A program made the position numbers and the translations under genes. A DNA stretch of 64,000 nt. Origin: Colocasia esculenta. Lineage: Eukaryota > Streptophyta > Magnoliopsida > Alismatales > Araceae. The stretch lies in NCBI GenBank assembly GCA_014218235.1, contig CM024761.1:95291648-95355647 (forward strand), read 5' to 3'. Shown here piece by piece: positions 34,141 through 46,010 of this stretch. Below the pieces are notes generated by a model. That model ran no database searches. It had not been told where the DNA came from and saw nothing but the letters and a program-made list of their open reading frames with translations. Numbering within the stretch: the first letter of the stretch is position 1; each line of letters begins with the position of its first letter.

Positions 34141-37100
34141 TGTAAGGCCCTCGAATTTTGTTGTATTATTTTATTACGTGTAAATAATTCATGCTTGTGT
34201 ATGCATAGAATGTACATATCTACGTACGTATTAACTAGTTATACTTATGTGTGCATGTGTGTAATTAGTTGTAAATAGTGTATGAATTGCGTGGTGGTAG
34301 TGTGTACATGATATTATATGTATGGCATGTATATACGTATAAGTTAAGCATGGATTTTCTTGCATGTTGAGTTCTGGCCGAAGGACCCAATTGGCGTCCA
34401 CATGGATGGACGTCCATGCTGAGTCAGCGTCCACCTCGATGGATGCCAATACTTAAGTCAACGTCCATTGATATGGACGTTAAGATCTCTGACCTGCATG
34501 CATTGTAGACCCCGAAACTCCGGAGGCAAGCAAGCCCAACCATTGGGGAGATGTCCCCAACGGCTAGCAGGCCTTCACATCACCTCTCCGGGGTTCCCTA
34601 AACCCCTCTCCTATAAACCAAACTACTTCTGCACCAGAAAGAGTTCTCTTGGCTCTTTGCAAAGAGGAGAGAAACCCTAGCTTCTGTGAGAAAAACCTGA
34701 ACTTGGCAAGCTTGAATCCGGCGACTTAACGCTTCTTCCGGCGATCCACTGCTACTAGGAGGGAGTCTGGACCTTGGGGAAGGCTTCCCCAACACTGGAC
34801 TGAAGCTTGCATCGACTGAGAACCAGGAGGAAGGAACTATTGGAGACTTCTTACGACTGCCCAAGGAGAGCTTCAACAGAAACTTAGATCCCTTTGGAGG
34901 TTCTTAAAAAGCCAAGTACCCTACCCACTTCGTCCATGTATGTGTCTAGGAGGTTTCTACTATTTTTACAGATTTTCCTCGTGTCCTGGATCCTCACATT
35001 CCCCTGTTATTTGGAGCTCGGTCTGTGTTCTTGCACAGACAGGAACTTGGCGTCAAGGCCCTTGCCTCCAAGATCTCCAGTCTGCGTCCAGCGATCTTAC
35101 AGTCCAACTCCTTGAACGGCCAGACACTGCCGCTAAGTTCTTCAGTGCTGAACAGTAAACTGTTCTGCCTTAAATAAGTACTTTCCGGACATTGACGCAT
35201 GAGGATATAGTGTAATTTTTATATGTTATGTAAAATAGATCATGTGATGTGTGTGGAAATTTCTGTGATTTTCTGTGGATGGCACAAATTATTAGATTTA
35301 TTTAAATACATGTTGAGGAAAAGGGATTTTGCATGATTCACCTACTGTCTACATGATTCCTAAGGAATTAAATGTCCTAGATTTTTCTATACCATGTATA
35401 CATGTCTCAGTTCATACCCTGCAAATTTGAGAATTTGTTCATGTTCATATGATTTACTGTAATTTCTGCAATGGAAATAGAAAGCATGAGTAGGTTATTC
35501 AAAATTTACAGTAAATTGTATGTTGTGCAATAAATTCGGGGAAAATTCCTATAACAATGTGTATGATAAATTCAGATCTGTGAAATGTCCAATCTGAGAT
35601 TCATGTTATGTTCCATGACAAATTGAATTATGAATGGCATGTAATTGAATGTTTTAATTTCTGTAAATGCAAAATGACTCAAAAAATATGGAAATTTGCA
35701 TGTGTGGTCATAAACCTGCAACCAGTATGTGCATAAATTTTCATGTGATTTGGATAACAAAAAATTGTATTATGAGAATTCCATGTGAAAACGAATGATA
35801 AATGCATGTTATCATGAATGTGGTTTGATTAGGCATTTTCAGCCTGATTAGTGTAAAGTATTGAATGTTTAAAGTCTGTCAACAGTAGTATCATGATTAG
35901 GAAAAAAGAGCCATGTGTGTAAGTGAAAGAATGTAAAGACATGTGTAATATGTACGTTAAAAATCGAAATGTATAATTGTAAAAGTGTGTGCCATGTGTG
36001 ACACTGCTTCCATAGAGGGCTGTGGAACCGTACCATGGAAAAGTCCCCATGGGAAGGTTCAATATGTTAAGATCCTATGGGCATTAGGATGAAATCCTGG
36101 AGGTGGACAAGTACCACTGGTTAGGGTGGAGACTTGTTCTCCCAGTCTGCGCAGTCCAAGAGTCGTCACTGTATTGCCTAGGTGACGTCTATGTGTATAT
36201 GTTATGTGATGTGTCCTTCTAATGGTGGTTTGGACTATGTGTCACGGCAGTAAATTGTGAAATGTGAATGTGACTATGTGTAAATAGTGTAGTGTGAACA
36301 TGTGTAAATGTGAAATGTGTAAAAAGAGAACTATATGAATGAGTAATTGTGTAAACATGTGAAACCATTTTGTTAAATTGTGAAATTGTGGCCCATGATA
36401 TGTTAATGTGGAATTATGTTATGACAGCAACTTAGTTGTGTTATAAGAATGTTTTATATACGTAAAGATGCATAGAATCCATGCTAGGAACAATTCTTGC
36501 TTATGTGTAAACTTCTCCATGTTTAAGTGCTATCATGTTGTAGATTAATCGGGAATATAACTCTCATGTGATAGAATGTGAATTGCTAAATCCTTGTCAA
36601 AACAGCAACCTTAAAGTGTATAAATGATAATGTGCATGTGTAATATTATGTAGAAACCATGATAGGAATGCTTCCTTTTATGTAGGCAAGAACCCCATGT
36701 TTGGTTGCTTCCATGTTATAGCCTTATTTGAAAGGTAGCTTTCATGTGATTACATGAGTAGAAAACATGTGATACGATGTTTATTTTGGAATGTCTTAAA
36801 CCATGTACGATGTGTTACAATTTTGTAGAATTGTCATGATAGGTTGTCTCTTATAATGTTCAAGCATGATATATGTTTTACTTTGTGAATTGGAATGAAA
36901 AACCTACTGTGATATATGAATGTATGATTTGTGTGGTGTTATTTGCTGAGTCTTTTAGACTCATTCCTTGCTTCGGCGTACATATTTAGTAGGTGACACA
37001 CCTTTGGAGGAGACCGTGGAGAGCGACTCCGAGCGTGGGGAGTAGCTTGGCGGAGTTGTAGTTGTGACATTTTGACTTTCATAGTATGTAACAAGGCATT

Positions 37101-37380
37101 GTAATAGAACTATTAAGAAATTTGTGGACAAACTATGTACTTGAGTTTAGTATTTCATTATGTGGACTTTATTTCTCTAAAATTTGTCGTTTGAATCATG
37201 TATGTTAAATGTGGATAATGAAATGAAGGCAAGTAGTTCTTTTTGCTTCCGCTACTCCGTGTTTATATTTATGAGCATCTCAATCGTATGTTATTGTTTG
37301 GGTAAATACCCCACTGTGATAACGTTCACTATACCGACGTGGGTTTGTATAACCGTACCGGTATAATGAGGGTCGTCACA
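34141..37380 (+). repeat. Middle LTR of the tandem chromovirus array
   Basis: TGTAAGGCCC to GTCGTCACA, 3240 bp, matching 24242-27482. It serves as 3' LTR of copy a and, because a PBS and gag follow it, as 5' LTR of copy b. TATA is preserved at 34611. The donor-like word seen at 25013 is AGCCAAGT here (about 34911), a change that would destroy it. Confidence 0.92.
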
Positions 37381-37784
37381 GAGATTGGTATTAGAGCGAC
37401 CGGTTGAGATTGCACATGAATATATAAGAATCATCATCTTCATTACATGCTAAGTTTACATAGAAATGTCCATATGTGTAGAATTCATTAATAATGAATG
37501 AAAAATAGATAAGGAAATGGTTAGGAAATAAATTAACATAGCTCTAATGGTGGCTGAAATTTATTGCAGTCATGGCTTCGAGAGGTAGGCGTGGCGAAGC
37601 GCCGGCCCGTGAGGACGAGCCGAGACGTGAGGAGCGAGCGGAGCAGCAGGCCCCGACACCAAAGGGTCCTATACTTACCCCACCGCCGCCTGTGGATTAT
37701 GGAGTGTTCATGCAAGATTTGGTGCAGGCCATGCAGACGTAGGCCCACACCCAGGCTGCACTCCAGGCTCAGTTGGAGGCTCAG

Positions 37785-37868
37785 GTTAGCATAATCAATC
37801 AAAGTGTAGCCTGTTTTATTTAATTGTATGGTATTATGTTGAATGTGTATTATTGTTGTTGGATGTAG
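37785..37868 (+). other. Predicted gag intron 1, copy b (84 bp)
   Basis: CTCAG|GTTAGCATAATC to TTGGATGTAG|CAGGCTC. It is nearly identical to 27886-27969, and here the donor context CAG|GT is intact. Confidence 0.8.
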
Positions 37869-38063
37869 CAGGCTCAAGTACCAGCTCAGGACCATGGTGG
37901 AACTTCCATCATGGAAAGATTCAAGAGGATGCTACCACCCTCTTTTAAGGGGGAGAGCGATCCGTTACTAGCTGAGAGTTGGATGAGGGACATTGAAAAG
38001 ATCCTCCGAGCTATTAGGTGCGCGGATGAGGATAATGTTACTTTAGCCACCTATATGCTTCAG

Positions 38064-38152
38064 GTATGTGTTAGTTTTGTATGTTTGTATGTTCTATTAA
38101 GTTAGATTTTTTTAGATGGTGCTTATGAACGGTGTACTATAGGAAAAAGTTG
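38064..38152 (+). other. Predicted gag intron 2, copy b (89 bp)
   Basis: CTTCAG|GTATGTGTTAG to GTACTATAG|GAAAAAGTTG. In this copy the exons join to a clean open frame (TYMLQ then EKVDVWWDSL), the clearest case for the intron. Confidence 0.86.
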
Positions 38153-39691
38153 ATGTATGGTGGGATTCATTACTACGTACACGGTTTGAAGACAGCGCGG
38201 TTGATGTTGCTTGGGACGAGTTCGTGAGGCTCTTTCGGGCCAAGTTCATCCCCGAGCATATTCAAGATCGGATGGAGGAGGAGTTCCTCTTTTTGACTCA
38301 AGGCTGCATGACCGTCCTGGAGTATGAGGCAAGGTTTGCAGAACAATCTAAGTATGCACCTCACATTGTGGCTGATGAGCGCATAAAGGCGAAGAAGTTT
38401 GTGATGGGACTCAAACCATCACTGAGGATGAGGCTAGTGGAATTCGACCATCGTACTTTGGACGAGGCCCTTAGCGCTGCCTGTAGGCAGGAGGGTGAGA
38501 TGGAGCAATACCTTGAAGAGAAGAAGGCTTCGCAGAAGAGACCTGCAACTACGTTCCAGCGGCAGGACAAGAAGAAAGCGGTGTACCAGACACAGCAGCG
38601 ATCAATAGTAGTGGCAGTACTCAGGTACCCTCTGTACGTTCCCCTGGTGTGAAGAAAGAGTGTCCCCATTGTGGTAAGACACATGGTGGTTCTGATTGTT
38701 GGATGATTACGAGAAAGTGCTTGAAGTGCGGAAGCAGCGACCACAAGATCAAGGATTGTCTGATGCTCCAGCAGGGAGTCCAGCGTGGAGTGCCAGCCCC
38801 AGCAGCGGTAGCGACAGCAGTGCCAGCTACTGGAAGACCAAGAAGGCCTCGAGCCCCAGCTCGAGTGTTTGCTTTAGCACGCGAGGATGCCGAGCAGGCG
38901 GAGCATCTCACCGAAGGTATAGTTTTACTTCTAGGTGTGCACGCTCGAGTTTTGTTTTATAAGGGTGCTACCCACTCGTTCATTTCCGAGCGGTTCTCTA
39001 GGCAGTTAGCCCTAGAGTCAGGCATAGAGTCTGAGGAGTTATAGGTCCCTTTGTCTGTGCACACCCCTGCGGGTACGGTATCGACTAGAAAGTGCATTCC
39101 GTCGTTACCTGTGTGCATTGAGGATAAAATCCTAGAAGGGTGATTCTTCTTGCTAAAGATGAAGGACTATGATGCTATTCTTGGTCTGGATTGTCTAGAG
39201 GAGCACTATGCGTTAGTAGATTGTCGTGGGAAGAGGATTGTTTTCTGCATTCCTGGTGGGGATGAGTTCTCTCATCCCTTGCCAAGGAACTTGGCGGGAA
39301 AGCTAGTCATCTCTGCCATGAAGGCGATGCGCATGGTAAACAAGGGTTGTGACGCTTTTCTTGCTAGCGTGGTATTAGTACCAGAGGTTGATGAGTCACC
39401 TACTCTTGCAGAGATCGAGGTAGTGCAGGATTTTCCAAACGACTTTCCTGATGATTTGTCTGGATTGCCACCGGATAGAGAGATAAAGTTCACCATAGAG
39501 TTACTTTCGGGCACCTCTCCTATCTCGAAGGCTCCATATCGGATGGCACCTGCGTAGTTAGCCGAGTTCACGAGGCAGTTGCAAGAGTTGCTACATAAGG
39601 GATTTATTCGCCCTAGTGTTTCCCCTTGGGGCGCACCTGTATTATTCGTCAAGAAGAAAGACGGGTCACTTAAGTTAGGGATTTATTTGCC

Positions 39692-41902
39692 CTAGCCATT
39701 TGGATCATGTTGATCCCTATAGGGTATCGTAGGTGTTAGGGTACAACCAGCTCGTAGACCATGTGGGAATCCATGGACAGAGGAGACTTACAGAGGCCTT
39801 GAACAAGGATTTACTAGTCCAGCAGAAGGAGTATCTGATAGAGAGTTCGTCCAAGTCAAGAGAAAAGTGTGCAGAGAAACTAGTGCCCGACGTTCTAGAG
39901 GAATTGTAGAACAGTGGAGCGTCGGTAACAGTATTCCCAAAACATCGGGAGAAACGAGAACAAGGCCATTTAAAAATATGGCAATTTAACTACATAAATT
40001 ACCAAATGTATTATGAGATAGTTACATGCCAACTTAAGCTTTATTTTGATGGTTCAAAGTGTGTGCATGTATCACAAAATCATAGATAGAAAGAGATCAT
40101 GTGCATATCATTTAAATCACACATTAATGTTCAATTATAACAAGTGTATTTACTGCGTGTATGACTGTTAACAAAGTGTACAAACACTGTAGAAGGTTAT
40201 AGCATCAAAATTCTTGAGTTTAGATGCAAAAGTCTGAGATCACGATGTACCCCAGTGAGGGTCGCGATGGGGTCAGAACAGATCACGATTGGGGGTTACA
40301 CAGAAAGCGACAGGTCGTTCTGGACAGGTTCACAGATTGTGACAGCAGTGCCTGTCGCATTCAGAACGCGACGGGTATTGTTGTCGCGACAAGACTTCAG
40401 AACGCAGCCTATTGGGCCATCACGTTCACAGGGTCTGCACCTTAGTCCGACAGGGAAAGGACATGTACTTGGATTGCAGTCCAAACTTACCCTATTTTGA
40501 CACAGGGTGCTTCAAAAATTCATAACTAAATTTACAAATGATGAAAAATCATGAAACCAATTTTAAAGAACTCCAGTCATGCAAGAGTACTTCTAGGAAT
40601 TAGGAATTTGAAAACAACAAAGGCTTCGGCATGGTTTAATCATGATACTTCACGAAGAACATAGAACAGTACACAGTTGGGGTAAAAGAATTAATTCGCG
40701 AAGTAGGGTGGATGAAAATTAGGGCTTTCAGTAGAAAAAGAAGCCTAACTATCATCAGTATTCCCAATAAAAATTTTGTAGCATGAGGTTTAGTATACAT
40801 AGAGATGAGGAATTAAGAAGAGGGTTCGAGGTCATGGAGTTTACAGAACTTCTAAAATAACAACAAAAATTGGGTGAACGAAAAATTATGAAACGAAAGG
40901 GGTTTTGTTCCTGATGCATGGAACCAGCTATTGACGAATTAATTTAGTTTTTCTTGTGAGAATGCCTACCTTGATTCGATTTCCTCTTCTAGGGCTAGAA
41001 CTTGAAGAACTCGGGATGAAGTTTGATGAAGCCTTCTCCCCAAAATTCTCCTCCTCCTTGTCTTCCTCTCCATGTCCAGCAAGCCTCAGCAACGTGCTAG
41101 GGCCGGCCATAGAGGATTTAAGGAGTATTCATGCTTCTTTGCTTTCCCTTTACTAGTTTAACTCTAATTCCCCTTTAATTATGAGGTTTCCTATTTTCTC
41201 TCCTCCTTCCAAGCTTGCCAACTCCTAATTGGGTTAGGATGAGAGCTAAATTCATGGCCATGCCATTAGGGTAAGTTTAGGAATCCAATTCCAATACAAA
41301 CTACTTATTTTAATACATTAATACCCCTTCTCTATTTAGGTAATATTTAAGTTACGAATTTAGGGTATTTTTCTATTATTTTTTTTAAAAATCCCTATTT
41401 TGGCCTAATAAATTCTAGAGGGTCCATTTAACAAACCCCATTCTTAATGGAATTTAACTTAGGAGAATTCTCCATTTTAAGTAAAAGAAATAATAGAATT
41501 TCTGAATTATTATATTTTTCTTACTTGAATTTATTGATGGGTCATGAGAGGTCCATTGGTCCAATTCCAATAATGGGTAATCATTTCATGATGTTGGAAG
41601 TCTCTCCGACATGTTCGTTTATATTATGGACACGTTATTTTTCCGTGTTAACGGTTTTCCGACTTAGCTTTCTAATTTAGATAATTAGTCAAATTGTGAC
41701 GTACACTTGGATAATCAGATTTTTCGTTTCTTGAATTTATTAGTAGAACACTTAGGAATAATGTCTGGGGTTGATTTTAATTTTTAAGGAATTGTCCGAT
41801 GTATTCTTGCACATACGATAGTGGTACATATGTTTCTATTATTTCGATTTAAGGAAATTATTATTTCGAATTTTGAAGTATTAATTTTTCCAGGTTGCTA
41901 CA
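39692..41902 (-). repeat. 3' LTR of the gag-only element, truncated
   Basis: The right end GGTTGCTACA (41902) is the LTR start on the minus strand (TGTAGCAACC). It matches 43220-46010 from its left edge at about 39692 (equivalent to about 44650), so the last 1.4 kb of the LTR is absent. A CG-word island lies at about 40230-40450 (GGGTCGCGATGGGGTCAGAA and similar). Confidence 0.85.
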
Positions 41903-41920
41903 TCCTCCCCCACTTAAAAA
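41903..41920 (-). other. Polypurine tract of the gag-only element
   Basis: The minus strand reads TTTTTAAGTGGGGGAGGA up to the LTR start. A second G-run on the minus strand (plus-strand C-run, about 41989-42001) lies 70 bases further inside. Confidence 0.82.
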
Positions 41921-42036
41921 GAATTTGGTCTCCAAATTCATATGATATGATACGACTACAAATTTATTATGGATATTTCAGTCCATCACCCCCCCCCCCC
42001 CACTTAGGGCGTTACTATCGCGAAAATACTATGAAA

Positions 42037-42980
42037 TTAAACTAAGGGTTTAGTGATGCTACCTTGTCCACCCTCATTGGTAGGATTTTTATCTAAAAGG
42101 GCTTGTAATCGTCCTTGGCGTGGAGTTTGGTTCTTCTTTGTTGGACAATCGATGACTCGATGTTGTTGACTTCCACATCGCAAGCGTCTGCCTGATCTCT
42201 TCCAACAGTTATCAACCTGATGCCCTGGCTTTTCACAAAATTCACAGACTTCCTTCCGCTTCACTTCCCCTTTCATTCTCTTGCTATCTACTGTATTTCT
42301 TCCATTATTATCATTGGAATGAGTAGCACATTCCTTTTTCAACGCCTTCATCTTTTCAAGAAGTTCCATGGTGTCCTCTACTAATTGAGCTCCCCATACC
42401 ATGACTGAATATACTTCAATGTCTAGTGGAGCCAACTTTTCCCAGTACACAGGTCTCAACCCTTCTAAGAATATATTTGCCATCATCTTTTCCGTACTCA
42501 CCAAATGTGGTGCATACTGTGCTATCCTTTCAAATTGTGCTTCATATTACGCTACATACATCATTTGTTGTTTTAAATTTGGGAATTCATTTGCCTTCTT
42601 CTCACGAATCCTCTCGAAAAAATATTTGGTGTTGAAGAGTTCTAAAAATTCATCCCACTCTATGTTGATGTTGGGTAATTGTCGACTGGCAGCTTCCCAC
42701 CAGGCTCTAGCATCGCGGTCCAACTGGAAGGTTGCCAGAAGAACTTTCTCCTGCTCTGAACATTGCATAACTCTAAAGATTCATTCCATCGCCTTCACCC
42801 AATTTTCAGTTTCGTCGGGATCCAGAGTTCCATTAAACCTAGGGTGGTTTATTCGTTGAAAGTTCCTATATAAGTCCCTTGCCCAATTTCTTGCTCTGCT
42901 TGGATCACGTTGTTAAGGGCTTGAGTTAACCCCTGTACAATTTGTTGTAATTCTTGCATTTGTGCATGCTCGCCAGCCAT
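42037..42980 (-). pseudogene. gag: Gag of the TR-GAG-like element
   Basis: Start ATG 42980 (MAGEHAQMQELQQI) three bases after a CTACAG. Readable parts are 42768-42547 with LLATFQLDRDARAWWEAA (the conserved WW region of gag) and FFERIREKKANEF, and 42504-42037 with NIFLEGLRPVYWEKLAP and two zinc-knuckle-like units, CEFCEKPGHQVDNC (complete) and RLRCGSQQHRVIDC (first Cys lost). A TAA separates them (42544) and stops occur before 42768. No intron is present at the place where the chromovirus gags have intron 2. No protease motif follows. Confidence 0.8.
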
Positions 42981-43205
42981 CTCCTGTAGTCTCCTATGAG
43001 CAATAACATTTAATTTATTACTTTTTAGACTTTGGATGCTAAAGTATTACTAAACTGTTACATAGATATATATATAAATATATTTAGGTCTTAACCATGG
43101 TTCTACCCATTTCTCACATAGGTATGGTGGTTGACTTAGACACGTGTCATGGCAGTTCACCTAGAACATCTTAGACTTTAAAATATAATAATAAGGACAT
43201 CCTAG

Positions 43206-43217
43206 GCTCTGATACCA
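43206..43217 (-). other. Primer binding site of the gag-only element
   Basis: The minus strand reads TGGTATCAGAGC two bases after the LTR end at 43220, complementary to initiator tRNA-Met. Confidence 0.9.
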
Positions 43218-43219
43218 AC

Positions 43220-46010
43220 TGTCATGCCCCTCCAATTTAGCAGCGGAATAAATCGGAGGGAAACGTGAGCGACGAGTATGGTAACATAAATTGTGCACAC
43301 AAATGCAAACATCAGAGCATCTAATGAACAATAATTGAAATAAAGTCTTCATTTCATTATAAAGTCACTAAGACTATTACAACCACTAATTCGGAGCCAT
43401 GTACAACGCTCATTGACATCACTACATTAGAAAGAAATCTAAAGCAATAATTACTAGACTCCATTGCACTAGGGTAACTTCATGAGTTGACTCCAGAGTG
43501 CTCATCACTCTGGTCCTGTCCCATTGGTGTGTGTAACGTCATTGTTCGACTTACTTGAGACATAATAACAAATAACAAGGGTGAGCTATAACGCCCAGTA
43601 GGACTTAAATCTCAGGATCAAGCATGCTTTAAATGATTAATGTTTTAAATGGCAGTGTAACTAATGATAGAGAGAGTCACGTAAAGTCGAGAATGTAATA
43701 GCACAAGTATCATGGTTTGATTAACAGACGAAACAAGTATAGCACGATGATTATGACTGAAGTAAGACCCGAGAGAAAAACAATAACAACGCACTAACAA
43801 GTAATGACATTGTCAAGCAATAGTAAGCAACATGTATAGTAAGAATGGACATAATAATTGGCCACGTAAAGAGTAAATTGCACTTGGACCATTCATAGAT
43901 AGCCGAGAGAGAATATTGAACTTTGTTTTGATTGTTAAATGCCACTTTGTTGTCAAAGGACAACGAGAGAGCATAGCACTTGAATGCGATTAAGTCACGA
44001 TAGAGAGCAATAACTCAAGATAGCAAGTAACAAGTAAAGCAAGGAGAGAGTACGACAGTAGTCGCTCAAATACGGGATAGTAGTAGTTTAGTAACGGTCA
44101 GTGGTAGTACAATAGCAGTGCAGTACGTCTGGTCTGACAGACAAATAGTAATAGTATAACAGTCAAATGTCTAACTAATTCAGAATAGTGAGTTAGAACC
44201 GGTGCAAATGTAGACACCGTCATTTGCCCCTGCAGGTATTTTCGGGTGGCTCTCTACCCCCAGGACTAGATTGGAGCCCCTCGGACACTCTCCGTGCCCT
44301 CAGCAGTATGCATTCAAGTTCAGTTGTGTCATAAAACCCACTATAGCGCTAGACAATCAAGAATAGTACCAAGCAATAGGAGCCACAACAGCTCAAATGG
44401 TGCCAAGAGAGTACCAGATGAATAGATGAGATCGGCGAGATAGTAGAGTGAACATGAATAGACGAGTGAGTAGAGTATAGGTGGGAACTAAGGGACATTG
44501 CACGTAACACGTCGAGTAAAGAAGCGATAGTAACAGTTGCATAACACGCGCACTTGGTGTTGGCAGTCAGGTGGAACTTCAGTACCTTCCACTGACCTTG
44601 CTAAGCACAGGTCCAGAGGTTCGGCGTGATTTAAGATAAGAGTGAACTTCTAATATCCCTTTAGATCATGTTGATCCCTAAAGGGTATCATAGGTGTTAG
44701 GGTACAACAAACTCGTCGACCATGTGGAAATCCATGGACAGAGGAGACTTACAGAGGCCTTGAACAAGGATTTACTAGTCTGGTAGAAGGAGTATCCGAC
44801 GGAGTGTTCGTCCAAGTCAAGAGAAAAGTGTGTAGAGAAACAAGTTCCCAACATTCTAGAGGAATTCTAGAATAGTGGAGCGTCGGTAACGGTATTCCTA
44901 AAACATCGCGAGAAACGAGAAAAGTCCATTTAAAAATAGGGAAATTTAACTACATAAATTATGAGATAGTTACATGCCAAGTTAAGCCTTATTTGGATGG
45001 TTCAAAGTGTGTGCATGTGTCACGAAATCATAGATAGAACAAGATCATGTGCATATCATTTAAATCACACATAAATGTTCAATTTATAACAAGTGTATTT
45101 ATTGTGTGTATGACTGTTAACAAAGTGTACAAACACTATAGAAGGTTATAGCATTAAAATTCTTGGGTCTACATGTAAAAGTATGAGATCGCGGCGTACC
45201 CCAGTGAGGGTCGCGACGGGGTCAGAACAGATCGCAACAGGGGGTTACATAGAAAGCGACAGGTCGTTCAGGACAGGTTCACAGATCGCGACGGCAGCAC
45301 CTGTCGCGTTCAGAATGCGACGGGTATTGCTGTCGCAACAAGACCTCAGAGCGCGGCCTATCGTGCTGTCACGTTCACAGGGTCTGCGCCTGAGTCCGAC
45401 AGGGAAAGGGCATGCTCTTGAATTGCGGTCCAAACTTACCCTATTTTGACACAGGATGCTTCAAAAATTCATAACTAAATGTACAGACGATGAAAATTCA
45501 TGAAACTAGTTTTAAACAATTCCAGTCATGCAAGAGTACTTCTAGAAATTAGGAATTTGAAAACAACAAGGCTTCAACATGGTTTAATCATGATACGTCA
45601 CAAAGAACATAGAATAGTACACAGTTGGGGTGAAAGAATTAATTCACGAAGTAGGGTGGATGAAAATTAGGGCTTTTAAGGGCAAAAGAAGCCTAACTAT
45701 GATCAGTATTCCCAATTAAAATATCGTGCCATGAGGTTTAGTATACATGGAGATCAAGAATTAAGAAGAGGGTTCGAGGTCATGGAGTTTACAGAACTTC
45801 AATAATTAAGAACAAAAGATGGGATGAACGAAAAATTATGAAATGAAAGGAGTTTTGTTCCTGATGCATGGAACCAACTACTGACGATTTTAATTTTTTT
45901 TTGCTCATGAGAATGCCTACCTTGACTCAATTCCTCTTCTAGGGCTAGAACTTGAAGAACTTGGGATGAAGCTTGATGAAGCCTTCTCCTCAAGAATTCT
46001 TGTAGCAACC
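43220..46010 (-). repeat. 5' LTR of the gag-only element, truncated
   Basis: It starts (plus strand) TGTCATGCCCCTCC and contains the full distal part missing from the other LTR. A CG-word island is at about 45185-45400. It stops at 46010 (CAAGAATTCT), where a similar LTR in the opposite orientation starts with its TG terminus; about 0.85 kb of this LTR is therefore missing or displaced. Confidence 0.85.

Larger units (their letters stand above)
24242..37380 (+). mobile_element. Second chromovirus family, copy a (LTR-internal-LTR)
   Basis: Plus-strand Ty3/gypsy element with two 3.24 kb LTRs (24242-27482 and 34141-37380), PBS, PPT and ordered gag, protease, RT, RNase H, integrase and chromodomain. 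The domain set and long LTRs fit Tekay/Del-like chromoviruses, but its LTRs differ from those of the element at 2818-13509. A foreign 1.7 kb segment sits in RT. A second internal region of the same family begins directly after the 3' LTR, so this unit is part of a tandem LTR-internal-LTR-internal array. The LTR pair differs by a few percent in sampled stretches. Confidence 0.9.
37572..39668 (+). pseudogene. gag-pol: Gag, protease and RT start, copy b
   Basis: ATG 37572 follows TTTATTGCAGTC. Exons 37572-37784, 37869-38063 and from 38153 join in phase 0. With introns removed the frame is open except one TAG at about 37740 (CAG in the family), through MERFKRMLPPSFKGESDPLL, TYMLQ joined to EKVDVWWDSL, VLEYEARFAEQSKYAPHIV, to about 38600, where a shift occurs. 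The zinc knuckle CLKCGSSDHKIKDC follows. The protease has FYKGATHSF, losing the catalytic DTG. Stops at about 39040, 39142 and 39554 follow, and RT ends at VKKKDGS. Confidence 0.86.
37381..39691 (+). mobile_element. Second chromovirus family, copy b (truncated internal region)
   Basis: It begins with GAGATTGGTATTAGAGCG, a PBS with one C to T change (37386-37397), and follows copy a closely through gag, protease and the start of RT. It stops in the RT segment after VLFVKKKDGS (about 39668), with an irregular joint up to 39691 and then LTR sequence of another family on the opposite strand. No third LTR is present. Confidence 0.88.
39692..46010 (-). mobile_element. Gag-only LTR element (TR-GAG-like)
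   Basis: Minus-strand unit with a short 1.3 kb internal region (41903-43219) between two related LTRs (39692-41902, truncated; 43220-46010, truncated). The internal region has a PBS, a gag with zinc-knuckle sequence and a polypurine tract, but no room for pol: only 134 bases separate the gag stop from the tract. Such gag-only elements (TR-GAG) are known non-autonomous derivatives of Ty3/gypsy that need pol from elsewhere. Both LTR outer parts are missing, so no target duplication can be checked. Confidence 0.8.

Noticed and set aside
45183..45449. 88-residue frame in an LTR CG-word island (and 40255-40500, 47054-47557, 58931-59263)
   Set aside because: Frames exist because the CG-rich words lack stops; they are low complexity, differ between LTR copies, and have no recognisable domain.
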